A stretch of DNA of 64,000 bases from Brucella tritici (GCF_902825325.1 NZ_CADEAR010000010.1:1-64000), one strand, 5' to 3'. Numbered from the stretch's first letter, positions 25,922 through 35,218 are shown. Notes: generated by a model not told the origin, from the sequence alone. Numbers and translations: made by a program.

Positions 25922-27823
25922 ATGAAGACTTCGATAGCAACCGTCTCCATAAGTGGCGATCTCCAGCAGAAACTGGGGGCCATCGCCAAGGCCGGTTTCG
26001 ACGGGGTGGAGATTTTCGAGAACGATTTTCTCACCTTTGACGAAAGCCCGCGTCAGGTGGGCCAGATGGTGCGCGACCTTGGCCTGGAGATCACGCTTTT
26101 CCAGCCATTCCGTGATTTTGAAGGTATGCCGGAGCCTTTGCGCAGCCGCACTTTCGATCGGGCGGAACGCAAGTTCGACCTCATGCAGGAGCTGGGCACC
26201 GATCTCGTTCTGGTCTGTTCCAACGTGTCGCCAGCCGCCATTGGCGGTATCGACCGCGCCGCGGACGATTTTCGCGAGCTTGGCGAAAGGGCGGCGCGGC
26301 GCAATCTGCGCGTCGGTTATGAAGCGCTCGCCTGGGGACGCAATATCAGCGACCACCGCGATGCGTGGGAGATCGTGCGCCGTGCCGATCATCCCAATGT
26401 CGGCCTCATCCTCGACAGTTTTCATACGCTGGCACGCAAGATCGACGTGAATTCGATCCGCTCCATTCCAAAGGACAAGCTTTTCATCATCCAGATGGCC
26501 GATGCGCCGCTGATCGACATGGATCTGCTTTACTGGAGCCGCCATTATCGCAACATGCCGGGCGAGGGCGACCTGCCGGTGCTGGATTTCATGCGCGCGG
26601 TGGCTGCGACCGGCTATGACGGCTATTTCTCGCTTGAAATCTTCAACGACCAGTTCCGTGGCGGATCGCCGGCCACCATCGCCGCCGACGGACGCCGTTC
26701 GCTGGTCTATCTTGGCGATCAGGTTCGCCGGGTCGAGCCGGACAACAAGCTGACGGTTGCCGCCATGCCGCCCCGCGCAAAGGTGCATCGCGTCGGCTTT
26801 GTCGAGTTTGCTACCCATGCCGATGATGCCGAAAGGCTGGTTTCCGCCGTTGGTGCACTGGGCTTCAAGCTTGCAGGCAAGCATCACACGAAAGATGTGG
26901 CGCTCTACCGGCAGGGCGACATCAACCTCGTCATCAATACGGATACGCGCGGCTTTGCCAGCTCGGCCTATGCCGTTCATGGCACTGCTGCCTATGCCAT
27001 GGGGCTGGTCGTTGACGATGCGGCTGAAGCCCATGCCCGCGCGCTTGCCATGGGCGCGGAAAGTTTTGAGCAACCGCTCGATCCGGGTGAAATCGGTATG
27101 CCTGCCATTCGTGGCGTTGGCGGCGGGCTGGTCTATTTCCTCGATGAGAAGACCGATCTCGGCCGTATCTTCGATATCGAGTTCGAGCCGGTTGCAGGCA
27201 ATGAAACGGGTGTCAGTGTCGGCCTCACCCATATCGATCACGTTGCCCAGACGATGAAGTTCGATGAGCTTCTGACCTGGCTGCTCTTTTATACCTCGCT
27301 CACGGAATCGCGGAAGTCGCCCATGGTCGATATCGTCGATCCGGGCGGTGTCGTGCGCAGTCAGGTGGTGGAAAACGACGAGGGAACGCTGCGCATCACG
27401 CTCAACGGCGCGGAAAACCGCCGCACGCTGGCTGGTCGCTTCATTGCTGAAACCTTCGGGTCGGGCATCCAGCATTTGGCTTTTGCGACGGACGATATCT
27501 CTGCGACGGCTGCGGCCTTGCGCGACAACGGCTTCCACACGCTGGAAATCTCACCGAATTATTATGACGATCTGGAAGCGCGTCTCGGTCTCGATCCAGA
27601 ATTCACCGACCGGCTCAAGGCCGCAAACGTGCTTTATGATCGCGACGAGAGCGGGGAATATTTCCAGCTTTATAGCCCCACCGACGATCAGGGCTTCTTT
27701 TTCGAAGTCGTGCAAAGGCGAGGCTACAAGGGATATGGGGCAGCCAATGCGATCTTCCGCATTGCGGCGCTGCGACGCTACATGCGCCCGGCGGGCATGC
27801 CGAAAAGTGCTGCTGCACTCTGA
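25922..27823 (+). CDS. quiC: Two-domain 3-dehydroshikimate dehydratase (QuiC-like)
   Basis: 633 residues. Domain 1 (about 1-280) is an AP-endonuclease-2/xylose-isomerase TIM barrel with metal-site segments VGYEALAWG, GLILDSFHTLARK and GYFSLEIFND. Domain 2 (about 290-625) is HPPD/VOC-like with GLTHIDHVAQT, GSGIQHLAFATDD and QGFFFEVVQRR. This fusion is the QuiC1 type, which converts 3-dehydroshikimate to protocatechuate and water in the cytosol; the HPPD-like domain has no known catalytic role. Its neighbours (TRAP transporter upstream, TetR and shikimate dehydrogenase downstream) support dissimilatory quinate/shikimate use. Annotation as '4-hydroxyphenylpyruvate dioxygenase' would be misleading. 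Confidence 0.85.
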   Translation: MKTSIATVSISGDLQQKLGAIAKAGFDGVEIFENDFLTFDESPRQVGQMVRDLGLEITLFQPFRDFEGMPEPLRSRTFDRAERKFDLMQELGTDLVLVCSNVSPAAIGGIDRAADDFRELGERAARRNLRVGYEALAWGRNISDHRDAWEIVRRADHPNVGLILDSFHTLARKIDVNSIRSIPKDKLFIIQMADAPLIDMDLLYWSRHYRNMPGEGDLPVLDFMRAVAATGYDGYFSLEIFNDQFRGGSPATIAADGRRSLVYLGDQVRRVEPDNKLTVAAMPPRAKVHRVGFVEFATHADDAERLVSAVGALGFKLAGKHHTKDVALYRQGDINLVINTDTRGFASSAYAVHGTAAYAMGLVVDDAAEAHARALAMGAESFEQPLDPGEIGMPAIRGVGGGLVYFLDEKTDLGRIFDIEFEPVAGNETGVSVGLTHIDHVAQTMKFDELLTWLLFYTSLTESRKSPMVDIVDPGGVVRSQVVENDEGTLRITLNGAENRRTLAGRFIAETFGSGIQHLAFATDDISATAAALRDNGFHTLEISPNYYDDLEARLGLDPEFTDRLKAANVLYDRDESGEYFQLYSPTDDQGFFFEVVQRRGYKGYGAANAIFRIAALRRYMRPAGMPKSAAAL

Positions 27824-27841
27824 ACGCTGAAGGGGAGGACT

Positions 27842-28492
27842 ATGGCAAAGGCACTCGCCAAGGCGCAGCCGCGCAAGAACGATCCCGACGCAACGCGCGA
27901 GAACATTCTCGATATTGCGGCGCGGGAGTTCGTGGCATCGGGGTTTTCCGGCGCGCGCGTGGATGAAATCGCGGCGCAGACCCGCACGTCCAAGCGCATG
28001 ATCTACTATTATTTCGGTAGCAAGGACGGGCTGTATCTCGCCGTGCTGGAACGGGCCTACGGCAAGATACGCACGCTTGAAAGCTCGCTGTCTCTTGACG
28101 ATCAGGACCCGGAATCCGCCATGCGCAGCCTGGTGGAAAGCACTTTCGACCATGACGATGCCAATCCGGATTTCGTGCGGCTCGTTGCGGTGGAAAATAT
28201 TCACCGTGCCGAACATATGGAGCGCTCCGATGTTCTGTCGCGCCAGAATGTAACCATTCTGGAAACGATCGAGAAAATCCTTGAGCGCGGTCGTGAACAG
28301 GGCGTCTTTCAACGGCGCATTTCTGCGCTGGACCTCCATATGCTGATTAGCGCGCAGTGCTTTTTTCGTGTGTCCAACAGACATACGTTCGGCGCGATCT
28401 TCGGCACCGACCTGATGGCGTCCGACGTGAAGGCGCGGCATCGCCGCCTGATCAGCGACACGATCATCGCCCTTTTGAAAAGCCCTGAATAA
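27842..28492 (+). CDS. TetR-family regulator
   Basis: 216 residues. N-terminal helix-turn-helix near residues 18-70 (NILDIAAREFVASGFSGARVDEIA, then TSKRMIYYYFGSKDGLYLAVLE). C-terminal ligand domain of the TetR_C type, with no recognisable substrate. It lies 18 bases after quiC with GGGGAGGACT before the ATG, inside the operon it probably represses. The inverted repeat CTAAC-CA-GTTAG in the promoter at 22552-22580 is the best operator candidate. Inducer is presumably a quinate/shikimate-pathway compound. Confidence 0.87.
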   Translation: MAKALAKAQPRKNDPDATRENILDIAAREFVASGFSGARVDEIAAQTRTSKRMIYYYFGSKDGLYLAVLERAYGKIRTLESSLSLDDQDPESAMRSLVESTFDHDDANPDFVRLVAVENIHRAEHMERSDVLSRQNVTILETIEKILERGREQGVFQRRISALDLHMLISAQCFFRVSNRHTFGAIFGTDLMASDVKARHRRLISDTIIALLKSPE

Positions 28493-28530
28493 CGAGGGTC
28501 GGCGTGGTCCGATCCTGCGGAGAATAAGAA

Positions 28531-29400
28531 TTGAGAAGTGAAGTGACCAAGCGTCGTGTGCATGTGGGTCTGATCGGCGCAAATATTCAGCGTTCGCTCT
28601 CGCCTGCTATGCATATGCGGGAAGGTGAGGCCGCAGGGCTGGCCTATCGCTACGATATTATCGACATCGCCGAAAACGGACGTTCGGCACGTGATCTGCC
28701 GGTACTTGTCGAGGATGCCGAAGCTGCGGGATTTGCCGGGCTCAATATCACGCATCCCTGCAAGCAGGCTGCGGTGGCGCTGGTCGATGAACTTTCGCCC
28801 CATGCCTTGGCCCTGCAATCGATCAACACGGTGGTGTTTTCCGATGGCAGGCGCATCGGTCACAACACCGACTGGTGGGGCTATGCGGAAGGGTTTCGCC
28901 GAGGTCTGCCGGGCGCATCATTGGAACGTGTCGTGCTGCTTGGGGCAGGCGGGGCAGGTGTCGCCGTTGCCTATGCGCTGGCGGAAATGGGCGCGCGCGA
29001 GGTCCATATCTTCGACCTCGATGCCGCAAAGGTCGACGCGGTAATCGGCAAGCTTGTCTCGGTGCAGCCGCAATGCAGTTTCATTGCCGGGGCTGATCTG
29101 GCGGAAACACTGGCAGGCGCGTCCGGGCTGGTCCATGCAACGCCGACGGGAATGGATGCGCATCCGGGTCTGCCGCTTGCGCCTCAACTGGTGCAGCCGC
29201 ACCTCTGGGTTTCCGACATTGTTTATTTCCCTCTACAGACAGCGCTGGTACAACTTGCCAGGGAGCGCGGATGCCGCGTGCTCGACGGGGGTGGTATGGC
29301 CGTGTTTCAGGCGGTCGGCGCTTTTGAGCTTTTCAGTGGCATCAAGGCTGCCCCCGACCGGATGCTTGCCCATTTTGCGCAATTGCAGGCAAGGGTTTAA
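28531..29400 (+). CDS. Shikimate (quinate/shikimate) dehydrogenase
   Basis: 289-residue AroE-fold enzyme. Substrate site RSLSPAMH (near 22-28), catalytic Lys in NITHPCKQ, GHNTDWWGYAEGF, and the cofactor loop LLGAGGAGVAVAYALAEMG. It interconverts 3-dehydroshikimate and shikimate, or dehydroquinate and quinate, with NAD(P). Being last in a catabolic operon after QuiC, it should act in the oxidising direction, feeding QuiC. Start is a TTG at 28531 (GGAG 8 bases upstream); GTG 28543 is an alternative. The biosynthetic aroE is expected elsewhere in the genome. Confidence 0.85.
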   Translation: MRSEVTKRRVHVGLIGANIQRSLSPAMHMREGEAAGLAYRYDIIDIAENGRSARDLPVLVEDAEAAGFAGLNITHPCKQAAVALVDELSPHALALQSINTVVFSDGRRIGHNTDWWGYAEGFRRGLPGASLERVVLLGAGGAGVAVAYALAEMGAREVHIFDLDAAKVDAVIGKLVSVQPQCSFIAGADLAETLAGASGLVHATPTGMDAHPGLPLAPQLVQPHLWVSDIVYFPLQTALVQLARERGCRVLDGGGMAVFQAVGAFELFSGIKAAPDRMLAHFAQLQARV

Positions 29401-29423
29401 ACCGGTTTTCAGCCTGTCATTTC

Positions 29424-29455
29424 AAAAGGTGCGTTGGTCTCCGGCGCACCTTTTT
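29424..29455 (+). terminator. Rho-independent terminator
   Basis: AAAAGGTGCG (29424-29433) pairs with CGCACCTTTT (29445-29454), then further T residues. Ends the quinate/shikimate operon. Confidence 0.87.
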
Positions 29456-29518
29456 CTATTCCGAAGCTTCGGGAATTGATGACGCGTCGCTTTCAGATCG
29501 TTTATTAAAAATATTCGG

Positions 29519-29530
29519 ATTGTTGACAAT
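29519..29530 (+). promoter_or_regulatory. GntR-type operator over -35 element
   Basis: Perfect inverted repeat ATTGT-TG-ACAAT, the shape of FadR/VanR-class GntR sites. It covers a -35-like TTGACA (29523-29528). Outer arms AAATATT (29509-29515) and AATATTT (29528-29534) add further dyad symmetry. The matching motif at 35207 precedes the GntR gene that ends this cluster. Confidence 0.55.
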
Positions 29531-29609
29531 ATTTCGGTTGCGTGTTTAGCTCAATATATTCTTTCCCCGCCAAATGAGGGAAAGATAAAGCTAAGTAAGG
29601 GGAACTAAA

Positions 29610-30815
29610 ATGATCAATAGACGCGCAGTTGTTAAGACTGCGGCGCTAGGCGCCGTTTCTATATTTGCGCTCATGTCCGCATCGGCCTCCCAGGCTGCGG
29701 ACAAGGAGCTGAAGATCGGTTTCGTCGGTGTCACCAGCGGTCCTGCGGCGGCCTGGGGCACATCCAATGTCCGTTCGATGCAGGTTCGTGCTGATTGGCT
29801 CAACGAGCAGGGCGGCGTGAAGATCGGCGATGATATCTACAAGATCAAAATCGTCACCTTCGATGACCAGAAAGACCCGAAGCGCGCCATCGCCGGTATG
29901 GAAAAGATGGCGCAGGAAGGCGTCCATTATGTGGTTGGCCCGAATGTCGATGACGGTGCCGCCGCTGTTCGCCCTGTCGCGGAAGCCAAGGGCATCATCT
30001 ATTTTCCTTATTCCTTCCCGAAGGAACTCTATACGCCGCCAGCATCCAACGCTGTTCTTGGCATGATCGCCAATTACCAGTCCGGCCCGGCGATTTATAA
30101 GTATCTGAAGGAAAACAAGGGCATCAAGACGGTTGCCTTCGTGGCTGCCAATGAATCCGATCCCCTGAGCCAGCGCGATAGCGGTATTGAAGCCGCCAAG
30201 GCGCTCGGTCTCGAAGTCGTCTCGACCAATGATGCCTATCAGAACGATACGCGTGACTTCACGCCGGTCCTGACGCCGATCGTCATGCAGAAGCCGGACC
30301 TGCTGGTTCTCTCGGGCGTTGCGCCTGGTAATGCGCCGCTGCTCATCCGCGCTGCGCGTGAGCTTGGCTATCAGGGTTTCATTTCCACCGAAACCGCACA
30401 GGATGCCAAGGTTCTGGAAGAAGGCGCGGGCGAACTCGCCAATGGCTTCATCTCGGTTGGCGGCGCTTCCACGCCGGAAATCGCATCCGACGCGATGAAG
30501 GAATTCGTCGACCGCTATACCAAGGCTTACGGCGAGTATAATGACGAGTCCAACACCAAGGTCTATGCGCTTGAATATATCGTGGAAACGCTGAAGGCCA
30601 ATCCGGCGGCGGTCGATAATGTCGAGGAATTCAAGAAGACCATGGACACGTTCTCCGCGCCCAATCCTTTCGTCAAGGGTGATGGCGACGGTTCCAAGCT
30701 GACTTACGTTGGCACCTCGTCTTTCACGCAGAAGCGGCAGATCGGCATTCCGATGGTCGTGACGGAATACAAGGACGGCAAGTTCGAAACGCTTTTCGTC
30801 GGTCAGGTCGATTAA
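29610..30815 (+). CDS. Branched-chain-type ABC substrate-binding protein
   Basis: 401-residue periplasmic binding protein (Leu/Ile/Val-, urea/amide-type). N-terminal INRRAVVKT then a hydrophobic stretch ending SASQAAD near 30; the Arg pair hints at Tat but lacks the full motif. Type I fold marks: LKIGFVGVTSGPAAAWG, FDDQKDPKRAIAGMEKMAQEGVHYVVGP, and DLLVLSGVAPGNAPLLIRAARELGY. The ligand is not evident; a racemase of the hydantoin/allantoin type downstream suggests a ureide or hydantoin. First gene of its operon, behind a GntR-type operator. Confidence 0.85.
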   Translation: MINRRAVVKTAALGAVSIFALMSASASQAADKELKIGFVGVTSGPAAAWGTSNVRSMQVRADWLNEQGGVKIGDDIYKIKIVTFDDQKDPKRAIAGMEKMAQEGVHYVVGPNVDDGAAAVRPVAEAKGIIYFPYSFPKELYTPPASNAVLGMIANYQSGPAIYKYLKENKGIKTVAFVAANESDPLSQRDSGIEAAKALGLEVVSTNDAYQNDTRDFTPVLTPIVMQKPDLLVLSGVAPGNAPLLIRAARELGYQGFISTETAQDAKVLEEGAGELANGFISVGGASTPEIASDAMKEFVDRYTKAYGEYNDESNTKVYALEYIVETLKANPAAVDNVEEFKKTMDTFSAPNPFVKGDGDGSKLTYVGTSSFTQKRQIGIPMVVTEYKDGKFETLFVGQVD

Positions 30816-30948
30816 CAAATCGACCTGAACAACCCGAAGCAGAAGAGGGGGTACTTCTGCTTCGGGCCTCCCAATCGTCATGAACTGTCACGGAGTTTTG
30901 GGCCTGTTGAAAGCGGGTCCGATGCTTCGCACGAGGGAGTCTGCCTCC

Positions 30949-31815
30949 ATGGAACAAGTAATAGCCAATGGGCTATATCTGGGTGCGCAATATGCATTGA
31001 TCGCGTTGGGTCTGACGCTGATCTTCGCACTCATGAACGTCCTCAATTTCGCCCACGGCCAGATGTATGTGCTGGGCGGTTTCGTCACCTATACGGTTTA
31101 CGGGCAACTCGGCCTGCCGTTTGTTGTCGCTCTTCTGGCCTCCGCCATCACATTGATGATCGTCGGCGCGCTGATCGAAAAATTTCTTTTCCGGCCGGTC
31201 ATCAAGCGCAGTCTGCGTGATGAAAGCACGATGCTGCTTGCCGCCGCCGTCGCCTTTTTCCTCGACGCGGTAATCCTGCTTCTGTTCGGTGAAAAGCAGC
31301 GCGGCGTGCCGAAGATCGTCAACGGCGTCTTCGTGTCCGACTGGCTGATTATGCCCTATGACCGCATTCTGATCGGTGTGCTTGCCGTGGTTTTCATCGC
31401 AGCTTTCGTTCTTTTCATGCAATACACAAAACCAGGTCGTGCCATGCGCGCGCTCGCCCAGGACCGCGTGGCCGCGCAGTTGATGGGCGTGAATGTCGAC
31501 CGTTATTCCATGATAGGCTTCGCGCTGGGAGCAATGCTTGCGGGTCTGGTCGGTGGATTGCTGGTCGCCATTACCGGCGTCAATTCCGGCATTGGCGGCG
31601 CGATTTCCATCAAGGCTTTCATGATGGTGATGATTGGCGGTGCAGGCGTCGTCAGCGGCGCGATTGCCGGTGGCTTCATCCTCGGCATGATGGAATCCGT
31701 CGGCCTGACGGTACTGCGCTCCTATGGCGATATCACCTATCTCGTCATCTTCGCCGCGTTGATGGTGTTCCTGAGCATCCGTCCGAACGGACTCATGGGC
31801 AAACCGTGGGGTTGA
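30949..31815 (+). CDS. LivH-type ABC permease
   Basis: 288-residue inner-membrane permease with about eight segments and the family's NGLYLGAQYALIALGLTLIFALMNVLNFAHGQMYVLG opening (residues 6 on). The EAA-like loop is RALAQDRVAAQLMGVN. Start at ATG 30949 with GAGGGAG upstream. A 133-base gap separates it from the binding protein gene; no terminator is evident in it. Confidence 0.88.
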   Translation: MEQVIANGLYLGAQYALIALGLTLIFALMNVLNFAHGQMYVLGGFVTYTVYGQLGLPFVVALLASAITLMIVGALIEKFLFRPVIKRSLRDESTMLLAAAVAFFLDAVILLLFGEKQRGVPKIVNGVFVSDWLIMPYDRILIGVLAVVFIAAFVLFMQYTKPGRAMRALAQDRVAAQLMGVNVDRYSMIGFALGAMLAGLVGGLLVAITGVNSGIGGAISIKAFMMVMIGGAGVVSGAIAGGFILGMMESVGLTVLRSYGDITYLVIFAALMVFLSIRPNGLMGKPWG

Positions 31816-31825
31816 GGGGGCAATC

Positions 31826-32806
31826 ATGACAAAGACAACAAAGCTTATCGGCGTTGCTGCATTTCTGGCCCTGATCTTCATCGGTATTCCGGTCCTGATC
31901 GAGGCAACCGGACGACACGACCTCTACTACACGCTGACTTCTGTGGCGCTTCTCTCCATCGTCAGCGGCGGGGTATGGCTCACCTTCTATATCGGTCGCA
32001 TCAATATCGGTCAGGGCGCCTATGCCCTCATGGGTGGGTATGTCTCAGCAATTCTGATGGTGAAATATGGCGTCTCCTTCTGGCTGACGCTGCCGCTTGC
32101 CGGGCTGTTCTGCGCTTTCGCCAGCATCCTGATAGGCCTGCCCATCCTGCGGCTTCGTGGCGTCTATTTCGCCATGGTCACGCTGGTTCTGACGGAAGTT
32201 GCCCGCCTTCTGGCAATGGCGCTGCCTATTACCAATGGTGCCAAGGGCATGGTCAGCATCCCGATGCCGGGCGGCATATCGCTGTTCGGCCTGACCATCC
32301 TGCCGGATTTCGCAACCTTGCAGAACCCACGCGCAGCCTTCTATTTCGTCTCCATCGTGCTGATGGTGCTGTGCTTTGCCGGACTTTATCGCCTCATCAA
32401 TTCGCGCATCGGCGGTCTTTGCCAGTCGTTGCAACAGAATGAGGAGCTTGCTTCGTCGATTGGCGTCAACATCACCAATCTGCGTGTGCTGGCCTATGCG
32501 ATCTCGTCGTTTCTCGGCGGACTTGGCGGCGCGATGTTCGTTGCGATCTCGCAGTCGATCTACCCGTCGAGCTTCACCGTCACGGACTCGGTCAATTTCA
32601 TGCTCAACTGCTTCCTGGGCGGACTTGGCTATGTGTTCGGCCCGATCATCGGAACCTTCGTTCTCTATTTCGGCTGGGACTTCCTGTTCCAGACCGGCAA
32701 GTTCCAGCTGCTCATCTTCTCGAGTGTTCTCATCATCCTGATGCTGTTCCTGCCCAATGGCATTCTCAGCCTCAGACTGACCGGAAAGAAGGGAGCGGGA
32801 TCATGA
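31826..32806 (+). CDS. LivM-type ABC permease
   Basis: 326-residue inner-membrane permease, second channel subunit. Typical LivM segments: GGVWLTFYIGRINIGQGAYALMGGY, LPILRLRGVYFAMVTLVLTEVARLL and GLCQSLQQNEELASSIGVNITNLR. It overlaps the next gene by four bases (ATGA at 32803). Confidence 0.88.
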   Translation: MTKTTKLIGVAAFLALIFIGIPVLIEATGRHDLYYTLTSVALLSIVSGGVWLTFYIGRINIGQGAYALMGGYVSAILMVKYGVSFWLTLPLAGLFCAFASILIGLPILRLRGVYFAMVTLVLTEVARLLAMALPITNGAKGMVSIPMPGGISLFGLTILPDFATLQNPRAAFYFVSIVLMVLCFAGLYRLINSRIGGLCQSLQQNEELASSIGVNITNLRVLAYAISSFLGGLGGAMFVAISQSIYPSSFTVTDSVNFMLNCFLGGLGYVFGPIIGTFVLYFGWDFLFQTGKFQLLIFSSVLIILMLFLPNGILSLRLTGKKGAGS

Positions 32807-33582
32807 GCAATCTTCTGGAAGTCAAGAACCTGACCAAACGTTTCGGCGGTCTGGTGGCGGTCAACGATGTCTCCTTCTCGGTGCGTGAAAAGGAAATCCT
32901 GTCGGTCATCGGGCCGAACGGCGCGGGCAAGTCCACGCTGTTCAAGCTGATCGCCTCATTCCTCAATCCCACGACTGGCGAGGTCCGCTTCAAGGGCGAG
33001 CGCATATCGGGTCTGGCGCCGCATATCGTGGCACGAAAGGGCGTGGTGCGCACCTTTCAGGAAACCACGATCTTCAAGGGCATGACGGTGCGCGACAACG
33101 TGATCGTCGGTCACCATCTGCGCGCCAAGGCGAGTTTTCTCGGTTGTTATGTGGGTTCAAGCCTTGCCCGTCGGGATCAGGAAGAATTCGGGCGTTCCGC
33201 CGATGAAATCCTGCAGTTTCTGGGCCTGTGGAAGCAGCGGGATGAAGTTGCGCAGAATCTGCCACACGGCCATCTCCGGGCGCTTGGCATTGCCATTGGT
33301 CTGGCGACGGAACCGAAGATCCTGCTTCTGGACGAACCCTTTGCCGGGATGAACCACGACGAAACCGTCAAGGCGGTGGAAATGGTGCGCGCGGTCCGTG
33401 ACCGGGGTGTCACGGTGCTGTTGGTGGAACACGACATGCCGGCAGTGATGAATATTTCCGACCGGATCGTCGTCATCAATTTCGGGCAGAAGATCGCGGA
33501 AGGAACGCCGAAGCAAATCCAGGAGAACGAGAAGGTGATCGAAGCCTATCTCGGCGCAGAAGACGAAACGATTGGATACTGA
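32803..33582 (+). CDS. LivG-type ABC ATPase
   Basis: 259-residue ATPase. Walker A GPNGAGKST near residues 38-46; the signature region reads LPHGHLRALGIAIGLA rather than the canonical LSYGQQR, an unusual degeneration; Walker B ILLLDEPFAGMNHDE; switch His in LLVEHDMPAVM. Pairs with the LivF-type ATPase encoded two bases later. Confidence 0.87.
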   Translation: MSNLLEVKNLTKRFGGLVAVNDVSFSVREKEILSVIGPNGAGKSTLFKLIASFLNPTTGEVRFKGERISGLAPHIVARKGVVRTFQETTIFKGMTVRDNVIVGHHLRAKASFLGCYVGSSLARRDQEEFGRSADEILQFLGLWKQRDEVAQNLPHGHLRALGIAIGLATEPKILLLDEPFAGMNHDETVKAVEMVRAVRDRGVTVLLVEHDMPAVMNISDRIVVINFGQKIAEGTPKQIQENEKVIEAYLGAEDETIGY

Positions 33583-33584
33583 CC

Positions 33585-34307
33585 ATGGCAGAGCTTCTCA
33601 AAGTTTCCGATGCCGAACTCTATTACGATCACGTCTATGCGCTGAAAGGTGTTTCCCTGAGCGTTCAGGAAGGGGAGACGGTTGCGCTGATCGGCGCCAA
33701 TGGTGCAGGAAAATCTTCGATCCTGCGGGCAATCACAGGACTGAAAAAGATCCGCAAGGGTGAGATCCACTATGAGGGTCGCAGGATCGATGGCACCCGG
33801 TCAGATGAGATCGTCAGGATGGGGATTGCCATGGTGCCGGAAGGCCGTCGCGTCTTTCCCTATATGAGCGTGCGCGACAATCTCATGATGGGAGCGTTCA
33901 CCCGCTCAAGCAAGGCGGACATTGCCAACACGCTGGAGATGGTTCTGGGGCGGTTTCCGCGCCTGAAGGAGCGCTATTCGCAGGCCGCGGGCACGATGAG
34001 CGGCGGCGAGCAGCAGATGCTGGTCATCGGGCGCGCGCTCATGGCCAAGCCGAAGCTCCTGCTGCTGGACGAGCCGTCTCTCGGGGTCGCGCCCAAGCTG
34101 GTGCAGGACATCGCCCGCTCTATCGTTGCCATCAATCGCGACGAAAAGGTCAGCGTTCTTCTGGTCGAGCAGAATTCGCGCATGGCGCTTCGCATCTCGC
34201 AGCGCGCCTATGCACTGACGACCGGCAAGATCGTCCTGTCCGGCAATTCGGCAGAACTGGCGACAGACGATCGGGTCAAGAAACTCTATCTGGGCGGCGA
34301 GATTTGA
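33585..34307 (+). CDS. LivF-type ABC ATPase
   Basis: 240-residue ATPase. Walker A GANGAGKSS, signature MSGGEQQMLVIGRALM, Walker B LLLLDEPSLGVAPKLVQD and LLVEQNSRMAL. Together with LivG-, LivH- and LivM-type proteins it completes an importer. ATG 33585 follows the LivG stop by two bases. Confidence 0.88.
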   Translation: MAELLKVSDAELYYDHVYALKGVSLSVQEGETVALIGANGAGKSSILRAITGLKKIRKGEIHYEGRRIDGTRSDEIVRMGIAMVPEGRRVFPYMSVRDNLMMGAFTRSSKADIANTLEMVLGRFPRLKERYSQAAGTMSGGEQQMLVIGRALMAKPKLLLLDEPSLGVAPKLVQDIARSIVAINRDEKVSVLLVEQNSRMALRISQRAYALTTGKIVLSGNSAELATDDRVKKLYLGGEI

Positions 34308-34398
34308 CGCCAGTGTCCGGTGAATGATTAGGCAGAGTGTCCGAAAGACGCTCTGGACCATCCAGAACGAAAACAAATATTTCGATGGTTCGAGGAAA

Positions 34399-35130
34399 AT
34401 GGAAATACTTGTCATCAACCCCAATACAACTGCATCGATGACGCACAAGATCGGCGAGGCCGCGCGCAGCGTGGCAGGTGCCGGCACGACAATCATCGCA
34501 AGCAATCCCGCCGACGGTCCGCCGAGTATCGAAGGATATTTCGATGAGGTTTTTGCCATTCCCGGTATGATCGGGGAAATGCAGAAGCGCCCGACCGCCG
34601 ACGCCTGCGTCATTGCCTGTTTCGACGATACCGGCCTTGACGCTGCACGCTGTGCCGGAACCATGCCGGTGATCGGTATCGGAGAGGCGGCCTTTCACAT
34701 GGCAAGCCTGATTGCCGGAAAGTTCAGCGTTGTCACCACATTGTCGCGTTCGGTGCCGGCCATCGAGCATAACCTCTCCCGCTATGGCCTCATATCACGC
34801 TGCGCCCGTGTTAGGGCCAGCGATGTGGCCGTGTTGGACCTCGAAATTCCGGGATCGGACGCACGTAACAAGGTGTCGAACGAGATCGCGAAGGCGATCC
34901 GGGAAGACCATGCCGAAGCCATCGTGCTTGGTTGTGCGGGCATGGCCGACCTTGCCGCTTCCCTTTCAAGGGAGCACGGATTGCCGGTCATCGACGGCGT
35001 CACCTGTGCGGTGAAGCTGTGCGAAAGCCTTGTAGGGCTCGGCTTGCGGACGTCCAAACTGGGAGGTTATCAGCCACCGCGAATGAAGGGCTTTCAAGGT
35101 ATTTTTGAACCCTTTTCGCCCCGAAACTGA
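34399..35130 (+). CDS. Asp/Glu/hydantoin racemase family protein
   Basis: 243-residue cytosolic enzyme of the hydantoin/allantoin racemase branch: EILVINPNTTASMT at the start, IACFDDTGLDAAR with the first catalytic-type Cys near 75, and IVLGCAGMADL with the second near 180. These enzymes racemise 5-substituted hydantoins or allantoin using two Cys residues. Start at ATG 34399 (GAGG upstream); the longer frame lacks a good site. It follows the LivF gene and likely acts on the imported compound or an intermediate; no hydantoinase or allantoinase is in the window, so the pathway is incomplete here. Confidence 0.78.
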   Translation: MEILVINPNTTASMTHKIGEAARSVAGAGTTIIASNPADGPPSIEGYFDEVFAIPGMIGEMQKRPTADACVIACFDDTGLDAARCAGTMPVIGIGEAAFHMASLIAGKFSVVTTLSRSVPAIEHNLSRYGLISRCARVRASDVAVLDLEIPGSDARNKVSNEIAKAIREDHAEAIVLGCAGMADLAASLSREHGLPVIDGVTCAVKLCESLVGLGLRTSKLGGYQPPRMKGFQGIFEPFSPRN

Positions 35131-35206
35131 CTATTCACGCGAGTATTGGGCAGAAAAACTGATGTTCGGGTGATTTCAATCGGGTTTGTACATCAGAATT
35201 CGCGAC

Positions 35207-35218
35207 ATTGTTGACACT
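35207..35218 (+). promoter_or_regulatory. GntR-type operator, second copy
   Basis: ATTGT-TG-ACACT, one mismatch from the operator at 29519. Lies about 100 bases upstream of the GntR gene at 35314, consistent with autoregulation. Confidence 0.4.

Noticed and set aside
25742..27538. 598-codon open frame antisense to the dehydroshikimate dehydratase
   Set aside because: The plus strand encodes a clear two-domain QuiC; the antisense frame has no recognisable motif or ribosome site.
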